Origin: Pirellulales bacterium
GTDB taxonomy: Bacteria; Planctomycetota; Planctomycetia; Pirellulales; Thermoguttaceae
NCBI GenBank assembly: GCA_013360685.1
Contig: JABWBD010000028.1
Span: 1-33,115, forward strand
Direction of reading: 5' to 3'
DNA length: 33,115 nucleotides
Below the pieces are notes generated by a model. That model searched no databases. It saw only the letters and a program-made list of their open reading frames with translations, and was not told the DNA's origin. Positions 15,228 through 24,617 of this stretch are shown in pieces. The position numbers were made by a program, and so were the translations under genes. Within the stretch, counting starts at the first letter, position 1, and the number at the start of each line of letters is the position of its first letter.

Positions 15228-16766
15228 CTATTGCTGCTGCTCTTCGATTATTTCCGGCCGCTCGTGCTTGCGAAGCACGTCGGCGAGGATGAAGTCCTCG
15301 GGGAACTTCTCGTCGCGTTTCTCGAGGATCTGCCGATAAACCTTGACCATTTCCACAAGCTCTTCGCCCGTGTGCACGTCGTCGACCAGGCCCTTGAATT
15401 CTTCCTTGTCGAGCAGCTCTCGCCACTTGGTCAGCCCCTTGTCGTAGGACTCGCGCGCGGTGATCAGGTCGGCCCTGGCAAACGCCTCATCGCCGTTGTA
15501 GATGTATTCGCGGGCCGCCAGCGCGGCCGGATCCTGCTCGATCCGGGCCCGCCGCCGCCAGTATTCGAAGTTCACGACGTTGCGATACCGGTCGACCATG
15601 CTTGCCGTTTTGTCGATCTCCTCGATCCGCTTGGCCAGTTCGAGGGCCTTCTTGCGGTTCTCCCCGCTGATGCGGCGAGCGACCTCGTTGTCGTTGACGC
15701 TGATCTTCTGTTCCGCTTCGAAAGCAAGGCGGAACTCCTCCCCCTCGCGCTTGTCGGCGGGCTTCTCCAAGGCCGCGCGCTCTGCCGACCCCAGCAGGCG
15801 GCGTTTCTGCTCGACGAGCTTCTCACGGAGGCCGGGCTCGATGCCGTCGAGCTCAGCGCGGAGCTTGCCGATCTGCGCGTAGTGCAGTTCCAGGTCGTTC
15901 AATTGGATCCGCTCGCCGGTGGAGGTCGTAATCTCGCGGTCGCCGAACTCGTGCCATTCGGCGCCGGCGCGTTGCCAGGCTCGCTTCGCCTTCTCCTCGA
16001 AGATGCCGTCCTTCTCCAAGGCATCGGAGTAGTTCATCTGGCACATGGCACGGTCGGAGTAGAAGATCACCGGACTCGTGCCGCGGAGCGGCATGCCCTG
16101 GTCGGCCATCACCTCCGCCTTGGCGAACCATTCCTTGCCGACGAGCCAGTTGTCGCGCTCGTCGATGGGGCGGCCGGCGTTGAAGTCCTCGTCTGCCTTG
16201 AAGAGGCGGCGAAACTGCTTGTGCTCGTCGGCGCGGCCGATCTTCTGGGCGATGAACCAGCCCGTGTCCCAAACCAGCTTGGGTTCGCGGCTGTTGTAGC
16301 GGATGCCGTTCTTGAGGAATTCGATCCCGCGAATCACCCACCGGTAGCGCTCGCGGTAGTCGTCGAACTCCGCGGAGACGTTGTAAGAGAGGTTCCACGC
16401 CTGGTGCCGCCAGACGGTGATGAAGTGGGGTTCCAGTTTCACCATCTGGTTGAGCGTGGCCGACAGGTTGGTCCAGTCCTTCTTCTTCTTGTAATCGTTG
16501 GCCTTGTCCCACAGGAAGACGGTGGCCACGCCGCGCATGCCGAGCGTGGCCAGTTTGATGGTTTCGCTGGTCGGGTCGATATCGCCAAGCTGGGATTCGC
16601 TCAGTTGGTTGGCTTCGCGCAACTGGGCCAGTTTTCCGCCCGGCCCCCCTTGGGCACCCGGCACACTCGTGGTTGCCGGCTGGCTCAACAAGAACAGGGG
16701 CACCAGCAAAGCCGCGATGGCCACCAAGTAGACGATCTTGCGGACAAAGGAACGTCGAGGGTTCAT
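15228..16766 (-). CDS. Membrane-anchored protein of unknown function, third gene of ABC operon
   Basis: 512 residues. A positively charged start (NPRRSFVRK) leads into one hydrophobic segment (about 12-28, LVAIAALLVPLFLLS), so the bulk is probably periplasmic. The rest is helical and rich in charged residues and Trp/Tyr (WDKANDYKKKKDWTN, WRHQAWNLSYN, YRWVIRGIEFL). This spacing recalls tetratricopeptide-like repeats and is compatible with a solenoid, but no named family is claimed. The C-terminus ends in Glu and Gln. The ATG overlaps the permease stop codon (ATGA, 16763-16766), so the two proteins are made together and probably act together, perhaps as an accessory of the transporter. Confidence 0.8.
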   Translation of the reverse strand: MNPRRSFVRKIVYLVAIAALLVPLFLLSQPATTSVPGAQGGPGGKLAQLREANQLSESQLGDIDPTSETIKLATLGMRGVATVFLWDKANDYKKKKDWTNLSATLNQMVKLEPHFITVWRHQAWNLSYNVSAEFDDYRERYRWVIRGIEFLKNGIRYNSREPKLVWDTGWFIAQKIGRADEHKQFRRLFKADEDFNAGRPIDERDNWLVGKEWFAKAEVMADQGMPLRGTSPVIFYSDRAMCQMNYSDALEKDGIFEEKAKRAWQRAGAEWHEFGDREITTSTGERIQLNDLELHYAQIGKLRAELDGIEPGLREKLVEQKRRLLGSAERAALEKPADKREGEEFRLAFEAEQKISVNDNEVARRISGENRKKALELAKRIEEIDKTASMVDRYRNVVNFEYWRRRARIEQDPAALAAREYIYNGDEAFARADLITARESYDKGLTKWRELLDKEEFKGLVDDVHTGEELVEMVKVYRQILEKRDEKFPEDFILADVLRKHERPEIIEEQQQ

Positions 16767-18655
16767 CGCGCCACCTCGCGGGTCTTCAGGAAGAAATATC
16801 CGGCCAGGAAGACCGGCAGCAAATAGGCCGCCGCCGAGAAGAGGCGGACCAGCATCAGGTCTCCGGAGATGTCGAAACCGTACGCCACATAGTCGGCGTA
16901 GTTGAACTCTCCGAACGGCGGCAAGATAGCCGAGATCGCCCAGAGGAAGTACTGGAGTACCCGGTCTAGCATCTGGGCCGCCTCGGTCCGCAACCCCGGG
17001 TCCATCTCCGTGATCTGGTTTTGCTGGGTCACGAGGCGGATCAACGCCTCGATCGGCCCGCCGCCGAGCACCTTGCCCCAGGCCAGGTCGGTGAGGAAAC
17101 CGCTGAACATGCCGCCCACCAGCGCGCCCAGCGTGGCTACCATCGCCACCGGGCCGCTCAGGAACGTGCTGAACATCACGCCAAACCCTACGATCAGCAC
17201 CATCTGGAGCCAGATTCCCAGGTAACCTTTGGCGAAGTTCAGCGCAAACGAGGCGTCGCGGGCCCGCAGGTACAGGTCGGGCTGGCCGGCGCCGAAATAC
17301 TGGGCCGGCTCCAGGCACCGCAACCACACCTCGACCTCTCCCTCGGCAACCAGGTCTTCGTAGAGATCGAATTGCTTTTTCTCGGCCAGCGCGGGGTTGA
17401 TCTGGTCGGGCGACGGAATCGTCTGCTCGCCCGACGGCGTCACCAACCGCCGCGGAATTACCTGGGCGCTGGAAAACGACTTGATCTGGCGCGGCAGGTA
17501 GACCTCCTTGGTCTCAAACTCTCTCGACTCGAAGACCTCCGTCTCGACCGTCAACCCCGTCTTCGGATTCCGCAGCGAAAGACTGCCGAACACGCCCTTC
17601 TCGATGTTCCCCTTGAAGGTGCGGAAAACACCGATACTCATCTCCACCGGCAGACCATCGGGAAACCGCTCCGGCGTGATGCCCGTGAAGGTCCAGATCG
17701 CCGAAGCGGGCGATCCACCCTGAATGTAGCTGCGGTAGAACCATTCGTCGCCGACGTTGATCCCCTTCTCCGTATCGGCGCCCTCGCGGTCGCGGAACCG
17801 CAGTTTGCCGTAAACCGGCACGCGGGCCAGCAAGGCCCCCTGCGGCGGTCCCAAATGGTAGACCGGAGCGCCGCGGCTCGTGTCGATTTGAAGCTCGTGC
17901 GAGTGGCCGTTGGCCGAGTCAACTTCGTGATAGCCAGACGGCTCAATGGTGACCTTGTGGCGGTGGCTGTGGACGCGGCTGGTTTGACCCGTCTGCGTCA
18001 CTTTCCCGCCAACCTCCGCCGCCGTCTGCGAAACGGCTGCAAGATCATCGTCCCCCAGCGTGTGCGTATGGCTGAGACCGCGGACGACGAAGACGTAGCT
18101 CGTCAGACCCATCACCACCAGCAGGCCCGTACCCATCGCCGTGAACCCAAGCATCCGGCCCAGAACGATCTCGCTGGAACGGACCGGTTTGGTGACCACC
18201 GTGTGCAGCGTGCGGGAGGTGATGTCGGCCGGAAGGCTGAGCGCGCTGAGGAAGAGGACCAGCAAGAGAACCAGATAACTGGTCGTCGTAAGGACAAAAC
18301 CGAGGTAGAGCCGGGCCGGATCGCTGCTGCCCGGATCGAGGAACCATCCGGCGAACAGGAGCACCAGGATGAACACGGCGAAGGCGACCACCACACGACG
18401 GCGAATCGCCTCTTTGACCGCCAGACGAGCCAATGCCAGCACACGGCGGGGCGATATGCCCCCGATATCCGCCAGCGCGTTTCGCAACACTCCGACGGTG
18501 ATTCGCAGCGCCGACCCCGGCCCGTGGCGAAGGGTGGCCACCAGGAAGCCGAACAGCACGCCGATAGCCGCCAGGCAGCCCAGCGCGATCAACCAGTTTC
18601 TTGCCGCGAGCCCAACCCATTCCGCGAATTGGGGGATGTCGCTTTCAATGACCAT
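16763..18655 (-). CDS. ABC transporter permease with large extracytoplasmic insert
   Basis: 630 residues, ABC-2-like in plan. Hydrophobic segments lie near the N-terminus (about 15-40, 85-105, 115-150, 170-195) and again in the last third (about 465-520 and 590-625). Between them lies a soluble region of roughly 260 residues. It opens with His-rich stretches ([30 protein letters not shown]) and continues as beta-rich sequence. ABC-2 permeases of 250-400 residues do not carry such an insert. A metal-binding role for the His clusters is inference. The ATG at 18655 has GAGGAGGGG upstream and overlaps the end of the ATPase gene by 11 bases. The next gene overlaps its stop. Confidence 0.85.
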   Translation of the reverse strand: MVIESDIPQFAEWVGLAARNWLIALGCLAAIGVLFGFLVATLRHGPGSALRITVGVLRNALADIGGISPRRVLALARLAVKEAIRRRVVVAFAVFILVLLFAGWFLDPGSSDPARLYLGFVLTTTSYLVLLLVLFLSALSLPADITSRTLHTVVTKPVRSSEIVLGRMLGFTAMGTGLLVVMGLTSYVFVVRGLSHTHTLGDDDLAAVSQTAAEVGGKVTQTGQTSRVHSHRHKVTIEPSGYHEVDSANGHSHELQIDTSRGAPVYHLGPPQGALLARVPVYGKLRFRDREGADTEKGINVGDEWFYRSYIQGGSPASAIWTFTGITPERFPDGLPVEMSIGVFRTFKGNIEKGVFGSLSLRNPKTGLTVETEVFESREFETKEVYLPRQIKSFSSAQVIPRRLVTPSGEQTIPSPDQINPALAEKKQFDLYEDLVAEGEVEVWLRCLEPAQYFGAGQPDLYLRARDASFALNFAKGYLGIWLQMVLIVGFGVMFSTFLSGPVAMVATLGALVGGMFSGFLTDLAWGKVLGGGPIEALIRLVTQQNQITEMDPGLRTEAAQMLDRVLQYFLWAISAILPPFGEFNYADYVAYGFDISGDLMLVRLFSAAAYLLPVFLAGYFFLKTREVAR

Positions 18656-19589
18656 TGCTGTCCGCCCCTCCTCGGACCCGGCGGCCCGGATGTGCCTCGC
18701 TCTCGCGGATGATGTGGAGGAACAGTTCCTCGAGCGTTGTCGTTGGGTTGCCCATGAACTGCACCTCGCCACCGTGCCGCCGCACCACCTGTTGGATCTC
18801 TTCCTTCGCGGCCTCGCTCAGGGTGGTAGTGCGAATCTCGGTCACGTCGCGGACCTTCAACAGACTGTCCACCCGCCCCAATTCTTTCAGCTCCCCCTGG
18901 TAGAGGATGCCGATCCGGTCGCAAACATCCTGCACGTCGGCCAGCAGGTGACTGCACATCAGGATCGTCTTGCCTTCGTCGCGAAGCCGGAGGATGAGGT
19001 CTTTCATCTCACGGGTACCGATCGGGTCCAGGCCGGTCGTCGGCTCGTCGAGCACGACCAGTTCGGGGTCGTTGATGAGGGCCTGGGCCAGGGCAATCCG
19101 GCGGGTCATGCCCTTGGAGTATTCCTTCAACTGCCGTCGCTTGGTCTTGGTCAGGCCGACCATCTCGATCAGGTCCGCGGCCCGTTGCCGGCGAATAGCC
19201 GAGGGCATGTTGAACAGCCGGCCGTAGAAATCGAGCGTTTCCTCGGCGTTCAAGAAGCGGTAGAGGTAGGATTCCTCCGGCAGGTAGCCGATCCGCTCGT
19301 TCTTGGTGACATCCGTGGCCTCGCGGCCGAAAACTAGTGCCTGGCCGCTGGTGGGAAACAGCAGTCCCAGAAGCAGCTTGATGGTGGTGGTTTTGCCTGA
19401 CCCGTTGGGGCCCAGTAGCCCGAAAATCTCGCCGCGGCGGATCTCCAGGTCAAGGGCTTTCAGGGCCCGCACCTTCTGGCGGCCCCAGAAGTCGCGGTAG
19501 ACCTTGGTCAGGTTCCTGGTCTCAATGACAACTTCCGTCTGGGTAGTTGAGGCGGGGGGAGAGTCTGTCTGGGTGGTTGATGAGTGCAT
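18645..19589 (-). CDS. ABC transporter ATP-binding protein
   Basis: 314 residues. Walker [10 protein letters not shown] (60-68), a Q-loop position occupied by Glu (YLPEES, 102-107), signature EYSKGM (156-161) in place of LSGGQ, Walker B LVVLDEP (177-183), D-loop GLDP and switch His in MCSHLL. The Glu at the Q-loop and the SKGM signature are usual for the NatA/GldA-like exporters that pair with ABC-2 permeases. The first 20 residues hold a near-repeat ([10 protein letters not shown] / STTQTE) and are probably disordered. It energises the permease encoded directly downstream; the cargo is unknown. Confidence 0.93.
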   Translation of the reverse strand: MHSSTTQTDSPPASTTQTEVVIETRNLTKVYRDFWGRQKVRALKALDLEIRRGEIFGLLGPNGSGKTTTIKLLLGLLFPTSGQALVFGREATDVTKNERIGYLPEESYLYRFLNAEETLDFYGRLFNMPSAIRRQRAADLIEMVGLTKTKRRQLKEYSKGMTRRIALAQALINDPELVVLDEPTTGLDPIGTREMKDLILRLRDEGKTILMCSHLLADVQDVCDRIGILYQGELKELGRVDSLLKVRDVTEIRTTTLSEAAKEEIQQVVRRHGGEVQFMGNPTTTLEELFLHIIRESEAHPGRRVRGGADSNGH

Positions 19590-19936
19590 AGAATATGGCC
19601 CTATCGTCGTCGCGCGAACTACGAACTAGCGTTGTCTACGTGGGGTCCGGCGTGGCAGTTCGACCCGCCCGCTGGAAAACCTGAGGACATGGGCCAGCGT
19701 ACCGGTTGTAGGAGTTGTCGCCGCAGTTCATCCCGAGCCTTGGGTGGCACGCCACCATTATTGGTGGTAACACCGTGGCCCACAGGATCGGCGACCCAAC
19801 ACGCCTTGGCGGCCCACCCAGTTCTCGATTACGATGTTGCGTTGGGACTTCTCGGTCAAGCAAGAGAAGCCTGCGGGTGCTTGTCCCGGGATGTCGGTAC
19901 GTAGGTCCGCAGACTTCGGCCAACTGCTGCACTGCC
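19590..19936. other. Divergent intergenic region with competing hairpins
   Basis: 347 bases between the ABC operon (minus) and the MMPL gene (plus). At 19743-19774 CCACC (19752-19756) can pair with GGTGG on either side (19743-19747 or 19763-19767). The right-hand GGTG can instead close a GTAA tetraloop with CACC. No clear promoter was identified on either strand. Confidence 0.45.
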
Positions 19937-22405
19937 ATGTTTTTTGATCGTTTGGGCCAGGTTGTTTCGCGTTATTGGGTGGCCGTGCTGTTGGGTTGGG
20001 CCGTGTTGGCGATCGCGGTCCACGGCGTTGCTCCGCGTTGGGACGACGTAACGCGTGACGGCGACTTTGCCTACTTGCCCAGCCAGATGACCAGCGTCCA
20101 AGGGGAAAAGTTGCTTGAGGCGGCCTTCCCCGACGCACTCTCCAAGAGCCAGATCATCCTCGTGGTCGCTCGCAAGGATGGCCCGCTCCAGCCGGTCGAC
20201 TTTGCGGTCGCCGATCTGTTGGCCGAACAGTATACGCCGGCGGAGGGCGCCGGTGGACCGATTGTCGAGGTCCTGAGCCATCGCACCGAGATCATCGGTG
20301 AGAAGCTAGTCAGCCCGGAAGGGCCGACCGGCCAGGCGCTGCTCATTGTCTTGCGGCTGCGCAACGAGTTCATGGCGGTCGGGAATATGGACCTGATCGG
20401 CTCGATCTTCGGCCGTCTGGACGAGATCCGCCAATCGCCGAACTTCCCCAAGGGGCTCGAGGTTGGAGTGTCCGGCTCCGCGGCGATCGGCAGCGATATG
20501 CTCCTTGCCGCCAGCGAGAGCATTGAGAACACGGAACGGACGACCGTCATCCTCGTGATCTTGATCCTCTTGCTGGTCTACCGCGCTCCGGGACTCGTCA
20601 TCGTCCCACTATTGACGATCCTTGCGTCCGTGAGCGTGGCCACCGATCTGGTTGCAATGCTAACCCAGCTCAGCGGCTATGTCGAGTGGTTCGACTTCAA
20701 GGTCTTCAAGACGACCAGGATTTTCATCGTGGTGATCCTGTTCGGAGCGGGCACCGACTTCTGCCTCTTCCTCATCGCGCGCTATCGCGAAGAACTCGAG
20801 CGAGGGCTTGCGCCCCCGAAAGCAATTGCCGAGGCCCTGGGCCGGGTGGGCGATGCGCTTGCTGCCAGCGCGATGACGACCATCCTCGGTTTGGGGGCGA
20901 TGTTCTTCTGCGATTTCGGGAAGTTTCGCAACAGCGGCCCGTCGATCGCACTGTGCCTCACCGTCGCCCTGATCGCGTGTCTCAGCCTGGCGCCGGCCAT
21001 GCTTCGCGCTTCGGGCCCCATTGTGTTCTGGCCTTTCGGTGTCCGCCCCGGCGGAGCGCGGAACCGCCGCACCGAAGAGGAAGGCTCCGAGGCGGCCGAC
21101 CGCGCGGGAGTCTCGGTCTTCAATTCTTTCTGGGAAGGATTGAGCCGTCAGGTTGTCGGACGACCGGGCCTGATCTTGGTGGGAAGCCTGCTCGTCTTGG
21201 CGCCGCTCGCCTACGCGGGACTTTCGGTGGAGGTCACCTACGACCTGCTCAGCGAACTCCAGCCTGACCGGCCCAGTGTCCAGGGAACCAAACTGCTGCA
21301 GCAGTATTTCCCCGCGGGCGAAACCGGTCCGGTCACCGTCCTGGCCTACAACCAAGCAGGCGGGTTCAAGCCGGGCGAACCGCGATGGGAAGAAATGCAG
21401 CAGTTGCCCGACAAGCTGTATGCCCTCGAGTACGTCGAGCAGGGCGGCACGCGCGTCAAGCCGATCACCAGCGTGCGGAGTATTTTTGAACCACTCGGAC
21501 AGCGGCGGCAGCGGTCGGGCTTGTTCGACGTGATTCGCAAGCGAGTCATTCAGGCCAATCCCCTCGCGAAGGCCACATTCCTTGCCCAGGCCCCCGAATA
21601 CCAGGGCAAAGTCGTCCGCTTCGACCTGGTTCTTGACTACGATCCCTTCTCGATGGAGAGCATCCGGTTCTTGAACCACCTCGAGGACTACCTGTACCGC
21701 CTCTCCCAGGATCCGCAGTCGGAGTGGTACGGCACGGAATTCCGCTACGTGGGTACGACGGCCGGCATCCGGGACCTCCGACTGGTCACCTCCAGCGACC
21801 TGGTCTTGATCCAGCAGTTGGTGCCGATCGCTGTCCTGGCGGTGTTGATCGTTCTCTTGCGGCGGCCCGGGGTCTGCCTGTACCTGATCCTCTCGGTGCT
21901 GCTAGGGTACTTCGTCACCATGGGAATCAGCGAGATCCTTTTCTCCTGGCTCTACGGGACGACCTATCACGGGCTCGACTGGAAGGTGCCCATGTTCTTG
22001 TTCGTGATCCTCATCGCGATCGGCGAGGATTACAACATCTATCTGGCGACGCGCGTCTTCGAGGAGCAGCGCGAGCGCGGGACCACGGAAGGGCTTCGCG
22101 TCGCCCTGGTGCGGACCGGCGGCATCATCACCAGTTGCGGCGTGATCATGGCCGGCACCTTCGCCTCCATGACCACCGGCACGCTCCGCGCGATGCAGGA
22201 GTTGGGCTTTGCCCTCTCGCTGGGCGTGCTCTTGGACACCTTCTTCATCCGCACGATCCTCGTGCCCGCGTTCCTCTTGCTCTGGCAGCGCAACGTGCTC
22301 CCGTGGTTCACGTCGCATCGCGCCGAGGGCCTGCCGGCCGATCCGGGCCAGAAGCCCGAACCGCGCGGCGTCCGCGACCGGGCCCGCGAAGCGGCAGTGC
22401 GGTAG
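19937..22405 (+). CDS. MMPL/RND-family transporter
   Basis: 822 residues with the two-fold RND layout: one membrane segment, a large outer loop, five segments, and then the same again. The first half carries GAGTDFCLFLIARYREELERG and the second IAIGEDYNIYLATRVFEEQRERG. These are the MMPL motifs whose Asp residues in the membrane carry the proton relay. A hydrophilic cytoplasmic segment (about 380-410) separates the halves. Members export lipids, glycolipids or hydrophobic compounds by proton antiport. The ATG at 19937 was chosen because the membrane protein starts there; the frame stays open upstream, but that part reads as non-coding. No Shine-Dalgarno is visible. Convergent with the FkbM gene, five bases apart. 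Confidence 0.9.
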   Translation: MFFDRLGQVVSRYWVAVLLGWAVLAIAVHGVAPRWDDVTRDGDFAYLPSQMTSVQGEKLLEAAFPDALSKSQIILVVARKDGPLQPVDFAVADLLAEQYTPAEGAGGPIVEVLSHRTEIIGEKLVSPEGPTGQALLIVLRLRNEFMAVGNMDLIGSIFGRLDEIRQSPNFPKGLEVGVSGSAAIGSDMLLAASESIENTERTTVILVILILLLVYRAPGLVIVPLLTILASVSVATDLVAMLTQLSGYVEWFDFKVFKTTRIFIVVILFGAGTDFCLFLIARYREELERGLAPPKAIAEALGRVGDALAASAMTTILGLGAMFFCDFGKFRNSGPSIALCLTVALIACLSLAPAMLRASGPIVFWPFGVRPGGARNRRTEEEGSEAADRAGVSVFNSFWEGLSRQVVGRPGLILVGSLLVLAPLAYAGLSVEVTYDLLSELQPDRPSVQGTKLLQQYFPAGETGPVTVLAYNQAGGFKPGEPRWEEMQQLPDKLYALEYVEQGGTRVKPITSVRSIFEPLGQRRQRSGLFDVIRKRVIQANPLAKATFLAQAPEYQGKVVRFDLVLDYDPFSMESIRFLNHLEDYLYRLSQDPQSEWYGTEFRYVGTTAGIRDLRLVTSSDLVLIQQLVPIAVLAVLIVLLRRPGVCLYLILSVLLGYFVTMGISEILFSWLYGTTYHGLDWKVPMFLFVILIAIGEDYNIYLATRVFEEQRERGTTEGLRVALVRTGGIITSCGVIMAGTFASMTTGTLRAMQELGFALSLGVLLDTFFIRTILVPAFLLLWQRNVLPWFTSHRAEGLPADPGQKPEPRGVRDRAREAAVR

Positions 22406-22410
22406 CGATC

Positions 22411-23346
22411 TTACGCCCGCATCGCCGACAACAGAACAACCTGCTTCTGTTTGCCTTCCTCGTCCCGAAGCGGCTCGCAATCGACGTCGAACCCTGCCGA
22501 TTTCAGCTTCTCGTCCAGCCCACCGAATGCATCGGCGTCCCAGCCGTCGGCCGTGAAATGGACCTCCATGGCGATGCGGTCGATCCGCCCGAGCACGTCG
22601 CGCGGGGTCTGCCGGAATGCTTCAAATTCGGCCCCTTCGATATCGCACTTCAAAAGCGAACACCGCTCGACCCGCTCGCGCTCGAACAGATCGGGGATGC
22701 TGATCGTCGGCACGTCCTCGCAGCCCACGGTTTCCCAGGCATCCGTGTGCTGGCGGCGGATCGAGTGGGCGCAGGCCTCGCTGCTCAAGAAAATCCTTGC
22801 CATTTCGTCGGACCCGCCGGTCACGGCATTCCGGCGGAAAACGGCCTTTTCCTCCAGGCCGTTGAGCCTTGCGTTGAGCTTCGCCAGTTCCAGATTGGCG
22901 GGAACCGGTTCGACGCAGATTACCCGTTCGGCCCGGAAGGCCGCCTTGAGCGTGAACAGGCCGATGTTGCCACCGAGATCGATGACGGTGCCCAGCGGCC
23001 CGGCGGTCCGGTCAATCCCGTAAATGTCTTCGAGAAAGATTTCTTTGAAGATGTAGTAGTCGGAACCATCGGGCCGCAGGGATACGCGAACGTCTCCGTG
23101 GCGGAAGATGATCGCTCCGGACCCGCTCGAAACCGGCAGGGGATTCGGCGAGCGGCGGAGGACCCAATCGAACATGCCGCGGCATCGCCGCACATTCGGC
23201 ACTTGGAGCACGGCGCCGTCGATCAGTTCGAGGTCGATCGGTTCTTCGCCGGCCCTCGCAATCCGGAGATGCGCGGCCAGAGGCCGGCGAAAGATGCGGC
23301 GGCACCTGCGGTAGCGGCGGAGGTTGAGCAAGTGGGCCAGTTTCAC
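22411..23346 (-). CDS. FkbM-family methyltransferase
   Basis: 311 residues. The SAM-binding motif I is VIDLGGNIGLFTL (121-133), followed by the acidic-strand motif CVEPVPAN (144-151). The family-typical LLKCDIEGAEFEAF lies near 225-238. These enzymes O-methylate sugars or polyketides. The GTG start at 23346 has AAAGGAG eight bases upstream; the open frame extends far upstream, but that part is antisense-shadow sequence over the previous gene. It lies 20 bases after a glycosyltransferase gene, so methylation of the glycan made by the two glycosyltransferases is the likely role. Confidence 0.9.
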   Translation of the reverse strand: MKLAHLLNLRRYRRCRRIFRRPLAAHLRIARAGEEPIDLELIDGAVLQVPNVRRCRGMFDWVLRRSPNPLPVSSGSGAIIFRHGDVRVSLRPDGSDYYIFKEIFLEDIYGIDRTAGPLGTVIDLGGNIGLFTLKAAFRAERVICVEPVPANLELAKLNARLNGLEEKAVFRRNAVTGGSDEMARIFLSSEACAHSIRRQHTDAWETVGCEDVPTISIPDLFERERVERCSLLKCDIEGAEFEAFRQTPRDVLGRIDRIAMEVHFTADGWDADAFGGLDEKLKSAGFDVDCEPLRDEEGKQKQVVLLSAMRA

Positions 23347-23366
23347 GCCGTGGGCTCCTTTCCGAA

Positions 23367-24590
23367 TCAAGCAGCCTTGTCTGGCCGCGAACAAGCCGCG
23401 CGCCGGCCTGCCAGGGCCTCGTCCAGTCCGGCGTAGACCGCGGCCAGCCCGAACGCCGCTGAGGCATAATCGGCCGCGGCCGATGCCAGCGCCTCCCGGC
23501 GATCGAGGTTTGTCAAGAGATCGATGACCGCGGAAGCGAACTGTTCGAGCGTCTCCGCAACGAGAAAGGCGCTGCCGATGCCGGATTCCAGGCCCTGCGC
23601 GGCCGTCGGCGAGGCCACGACCGCCTTCCCGTACGACAGTGCCTCGACCATCTTGATCTTCAGGCCGCTTCCCGCCCAAAGCGGGCAGATGACCACGGCA
23701 GGACCGTCGTAGGCGTCCGCGATGCGGGCAACCGTCCCTCGAAGCATGAGGCGATTCTCCGGCCTGGCCGCGAGGTTCCGCAGGCCCTCCGCACGGCAGA
23801 CGCTGCCGACAATCTCCAGCCGCGCACCGGCACACGCGTGCAGTACTCGCGGCCACGCCCGCTCGATGAACGTCTTCACGGCGTGCACGTTGGTCGGTCC
23901 GCCGCTGCCGACGAAGACGACGGCCGGTTCCCCGCCCGGAAGCGGGCGGGCAGCACAGGCATGGCCGACCGTGATCACCCGTTTTCGCGGCAACATCTCT
24001 TCAAGCACCTGCCGCTCTTCGTCCTGGATGGCCAGGACGAGATCGAACGAATCCAGCAAGGCGATCTCTCCCGAACACGTCACCCCGCACTCCTCCGGAA
24101 GGCCCGCTTGCCGCAGGCTGGCGTCGCGCAGGTGCATCACATCGAGCGTGTCGACGACGCGCAAGGTGGCGCAATGCCGCGGGACACGAGCGATCAGCGG
24201 CGTCAAGTACGAGCCGTTGACCCACAACACCTCCGGCCGGAACCGATCGACCAGGTCGGCCACCTCGTCCAGCACCGAAGGGCGAGGGCGGAGCCAATTC
24301 GCCACCGACTGGACCAGGCGGACCGCCGGCCAGTGCGCCGGGCGCGTCGCCCGGGCAAGCGGCCGTGTCAGGGTCCCGGGAAAGGGCCGCCCGGCCAAGG
24401 CGATCGTAGACACATGGTCGACGCAGCGGGCCAGTTCGCCGGGCAGTTTCTCTTTGCCCGGGCGCCGGCTGGCCAGCACGAGCGACACCCGATGGCCGCG
24501 CGCGTGAAGATGTTCCAGAAGCGTTGCGGAGCGGACCTGCGCTCCACCACGCGAGTGCGACGGATAATAGCCTGTCAGAAAAAGAATCAC
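23367..24590 (-). CDS. GT-B glycosyltransferase (family 4-like)
   Basis: 407 residues. The N-terminal acceptor domain opens FLTGYYPSHSRGGAQVRSA, a typical glycosyltransferase-4 start. The donor domain has VVFVGSGGPTNVHAV and then PLWAGSGLKIKMVEALSYGKAVVAS, where Lys and Glu bind the nucleotide sugar in this group. No membrane segment is present. The GTG at 24590 is preferred over the TTG just before it; both are 25-28 bases after the previous gene and the ribosome binding site (GGTAGGG) is poorly spaced. Middle gene of a three-gene glycan unit. Confidence 0.88.
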   Translation of the reverse strand: MILFLTGYYPSHSRGGAQVRSATLLEHLHARGHRVSLVLASRRPGKEKLPGELARCVDHVSTIALAGRPFPGTLTRPLARATRPAHWPAVRLVQSVANWLRPRPSVLDEVADLVDRFRPEVLWVNGSYLTPLIARVPRHCATLRVVDTLDVMHLRDASLRQAGLPEECGVTCSGEIALLDSFDLVLAIQDEERQVLEEMLPRKRVITVGHACAARPLPGGEPAVVFVGSGGPTNVHAVKTFIERAWPRVLHACAGARLEIVGSVCRAEGLRNLAARPENRLMLRGTVARIADAYDGPAVVICPLWAGSGLKIKMVEALSYGKAVVASPTAAQGLESGIGSAFLVAETLEQFASAVIDLLTNLDRREALASAAADYASAAFGLAAVYAGLDEALAGRRAACSRPDKAA

Positions 24591-24617
24591 CAACCCTACC
24601 GCCGGTTTCGTGTCCAG

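Noticed and set aside
16767..17327. Upstream extension of the 512-residue protein frame
   Set aside because: This stretch is the permease gene in another frame; the real start is the ATG at 16766 in the ATGA overlap.
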